Shown: positions 4,471 to 5,536 of the stretch, piece by piece
Position numbering within the stretch: the stretch's first letter is position 1
How the letters are laid out: each line of letters opens with the position of its first letter
DNA from: Deltaproteobacteria bacterium
Lineage (GTDB): Bacteria; Desulfobacterota; SM23-61
NCBI GenBank assembly: GCA_029857975.1
Contig: JAOUFX010000261.1
Span: 1 to 5,536, forward strand
Length of the DNA stretch: 5,536 nt
Reading direction: 5' to 3'
Notes under the pieces: model-generated
The model's database searches: none
Told to the model about the DNA's origin: nothing
What the model saw: only the letters and a program-made list of their open reading frames with translations
Position numbers and translations under genes: made by a program

Positions 4471-5536
4471 ATGGAAGAGAAGATCGTTATTAAAAATTTC
4501 CGAGATGTACCGATCCTTTCTATGTCGCTGCAATCCACGCTCTGGAATAAGACCGGAACCTGGAGGTATTTGCGTCCTTCGTATATTTCTTTCCGGGCGC
4601 CCTGTTCCCAAGCCTGCCCGATCGAGCAAAACATCCCTTTCTACCTGACTTCCCTGGCAGATGGAAACCTAAAAGAAGCCTGGCAGAAAATGCTGGAAGC
4701 AAACCCTTTCCCGGCGGTCTGCGGGCGAGTTTGCCATCATCCCTGCGAGCGGGAGTGTAACCGGAAGGAATATGATGAAGCCTTGGCCATCCACGCCTTA
4801 GAGCGGTTTTTGGGTGACTGGGGGATCAAGGGAGGAAAGATAGAGCGGAATAAGGAAAAAAGGGATGAAGAGATTGCCGTCATTGGATCTGGCCCGGCAG
4901 GTCTATCCTGTGCCTATTTTCTATCGCGGCAAGGTTACCCGGTCAGGGTCTTTGAAGGCATGAATGAACCAGGGGGAATGCTGCGCTATGGTATTCCCGA
5001 ATACCGTTTGCCCAGGAGAGTCCTGAATAAAGAAATCGAACGGATAGAATCCTTAGGGGTGGATATCAAAACCGGAATGAGATTCGGGTGCGACCTGGGA
5101 CCGGAAGATATGAAGCCTTACGGGGCCGTTTTTTTCGCCACAGGCGCCCAGGCCGAGCAAAGGCCGAGTATCACCGGGAGCGATCATCGAGGGGTGTGGC
5201 ACGGCTTGAGTTTCCTCCATGAGATTCACTCCCGGAAGCGCCCATCCCTGGGGAAAAAGGTGGCCGTTATCGGGGGAGGCAACACGGCCATTGATTCAGC
5301 CCGCGCGGCCTGGCGGTTGGGAGGTAAGGTTACGGTCATTTATCGCCGGGCGAAAGAAGCTATGCCGGCTATTGCCGAAGAGGTGGAGGAGGCCGGTAAG
5401 GAAGGGGTAGAGTTCATTTTCAACGCTGTGCCGCTGAAAGTGATCGGCAAGAACGGCAGGGTAAAAGCCATTGAATGCCTGCGGACAAAGCCGGGAAAGC
5501 CCGATACCAGCGGAAGGAAAAGGCCGGTTCCCATCA
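4471..5536 (+). CDS. GltD-like FAD/NAD(P)-binding iron-sulfur subunit, linked to the 2-oxoacid oxidoreductase, cut by window edge
   Basis: The first 355 residues of a protein related to the glutamate synthase small subunit and NfnB, moving electrons between NAD(P)H and ferredoxin-type partners through FAD and Fe-S clusters. N-terminal N-K-T-G-T-W-R-Y-L-R-P (26-36) precedes a cysteine-rich domain: C45-x3-C49-P and C84-x3-C88-x3-C92-x3-C96 in V-C-G-R-V-C-H-H-P-C-E-R-E-C, the pattern that holds [4Fe-4S] clusters. FAD site: G-S-G-P-A-G (139-144), E162, then P-G-G-M-L-R-Y-G-I-P-E-Y-R-L-P. Second Rossmann site: G-G-G-N-T-A-I-D (268-275) with Y-R-R (291-293), suggesting NADPH. No glutamate synthase large subunit is near; the neighbour is porG, so it more likely connects the 2-oxoacid oxidoreductase to NAD(P)H. 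Whether it ends in a ferredoxin domain replacing the delta subunit is beyond the edge. The purine run AAGGGGGGAGGA touches ATG 4471, an unusually close ribosome binding site. Confidence 0.88.
   Translation, partial: MEEKIVIKNFRDVPILSMSLQSTLWNKTGTWRYLRPSYISFRAPCSQACPIEQNIPFYLTSLADGNLKEAWQKMLEANPFPAVCGRVCHHPCERECNRKEYDEALAIHALERFLGDWGIKGGKIERNKEKRDEEIAVIGSGPAGLSCAYFLSRQGYPVRVFEGMNEPGGMLRYGIPEYRLPRRVLNKEIERIESLGVDIKTGMRFGCDLGPEDMKPYGAVFFATGAQAEQRPSITGSDHRGVWHGLSFLHEIHSRKRPSLGKKVAVIGGGNTAIDSARAAWRLGGKVTVIYRRAKEAMPAIAEEVEEAGKEGVEFIFNAVPLKVIGKNGRVKAIECLRTKPGKPDTSGRKRPVPI

Overview
The window looks like chromosomal DNA from an anaerobic bacterium of the Desulfobacterota / Syntrophales type. I base this on gene content: a CoA-transferase of the acetyl-CoA hydrolase superfamily, a ferredoxin-dependent 2-oxoacid oxidoreductase gamma subunit followed by a GltD-like iron-sulfur flavoprotein, and an SDR dehydrogenase. 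The small degenerate repeats between genes are also of the kind I associate with such genomes. The assignment is an inference; there is no rRNA or other phylogenetic marker.

Minus-strand block (1-2335). A small two-helix membrane protein (2108-2335) is followed two bases later by an outer-membrane-type lipoprotein with a complete patatin-like phospholipase domain (702-2105). A candidate terminator lies downstream (552-588). Then comes a short reading frame (404-496) with a clear SEC-C-like zinc motif (PPCGSG...KKCC). It ends at a TGA and is in the same frame as the next gene, the N-terminal 92 codons of a CoA-transferase that leaves the window at position 1.

The divergent region (2336-2575) holds candidate promoters on both strands, a CTACAG-N8-CTGTAG inverted repeat and a short period-14 repeat.

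Plus-strand block (2576-5536). A classical SDR dehydrogenase (2576-3370) stands alone. It is followed by 477 bp of repeat-rich DNA: a heptamer tandem array, a pair of roughly 24-bp inverted repeats at 3434-3457 and 3759-3782, a MITE/REP-like palindromic element of about 150 bp between them (3592-3742), and a perfect CGCGGC/GCCGCG hairpin. Then porG (3848-4417) and a GltD-like NAD(P)H/FAD/Fe-S subunit (4471 to the right edge) form an operon. It probably encodes a 2-oxoacid:acceptor oxidoreductase coupled to NAD(P)H, with catalytic subunits expected beyond the edge.

I do not see a complete new defence or mobile system. The least ordinary items are the SEC-C mini-frame joined in frame, through one TGA, to the CoA-transferase; the coupled membrane protein/patatin lipoprotein pair; and the nested repeats upstream of porG.
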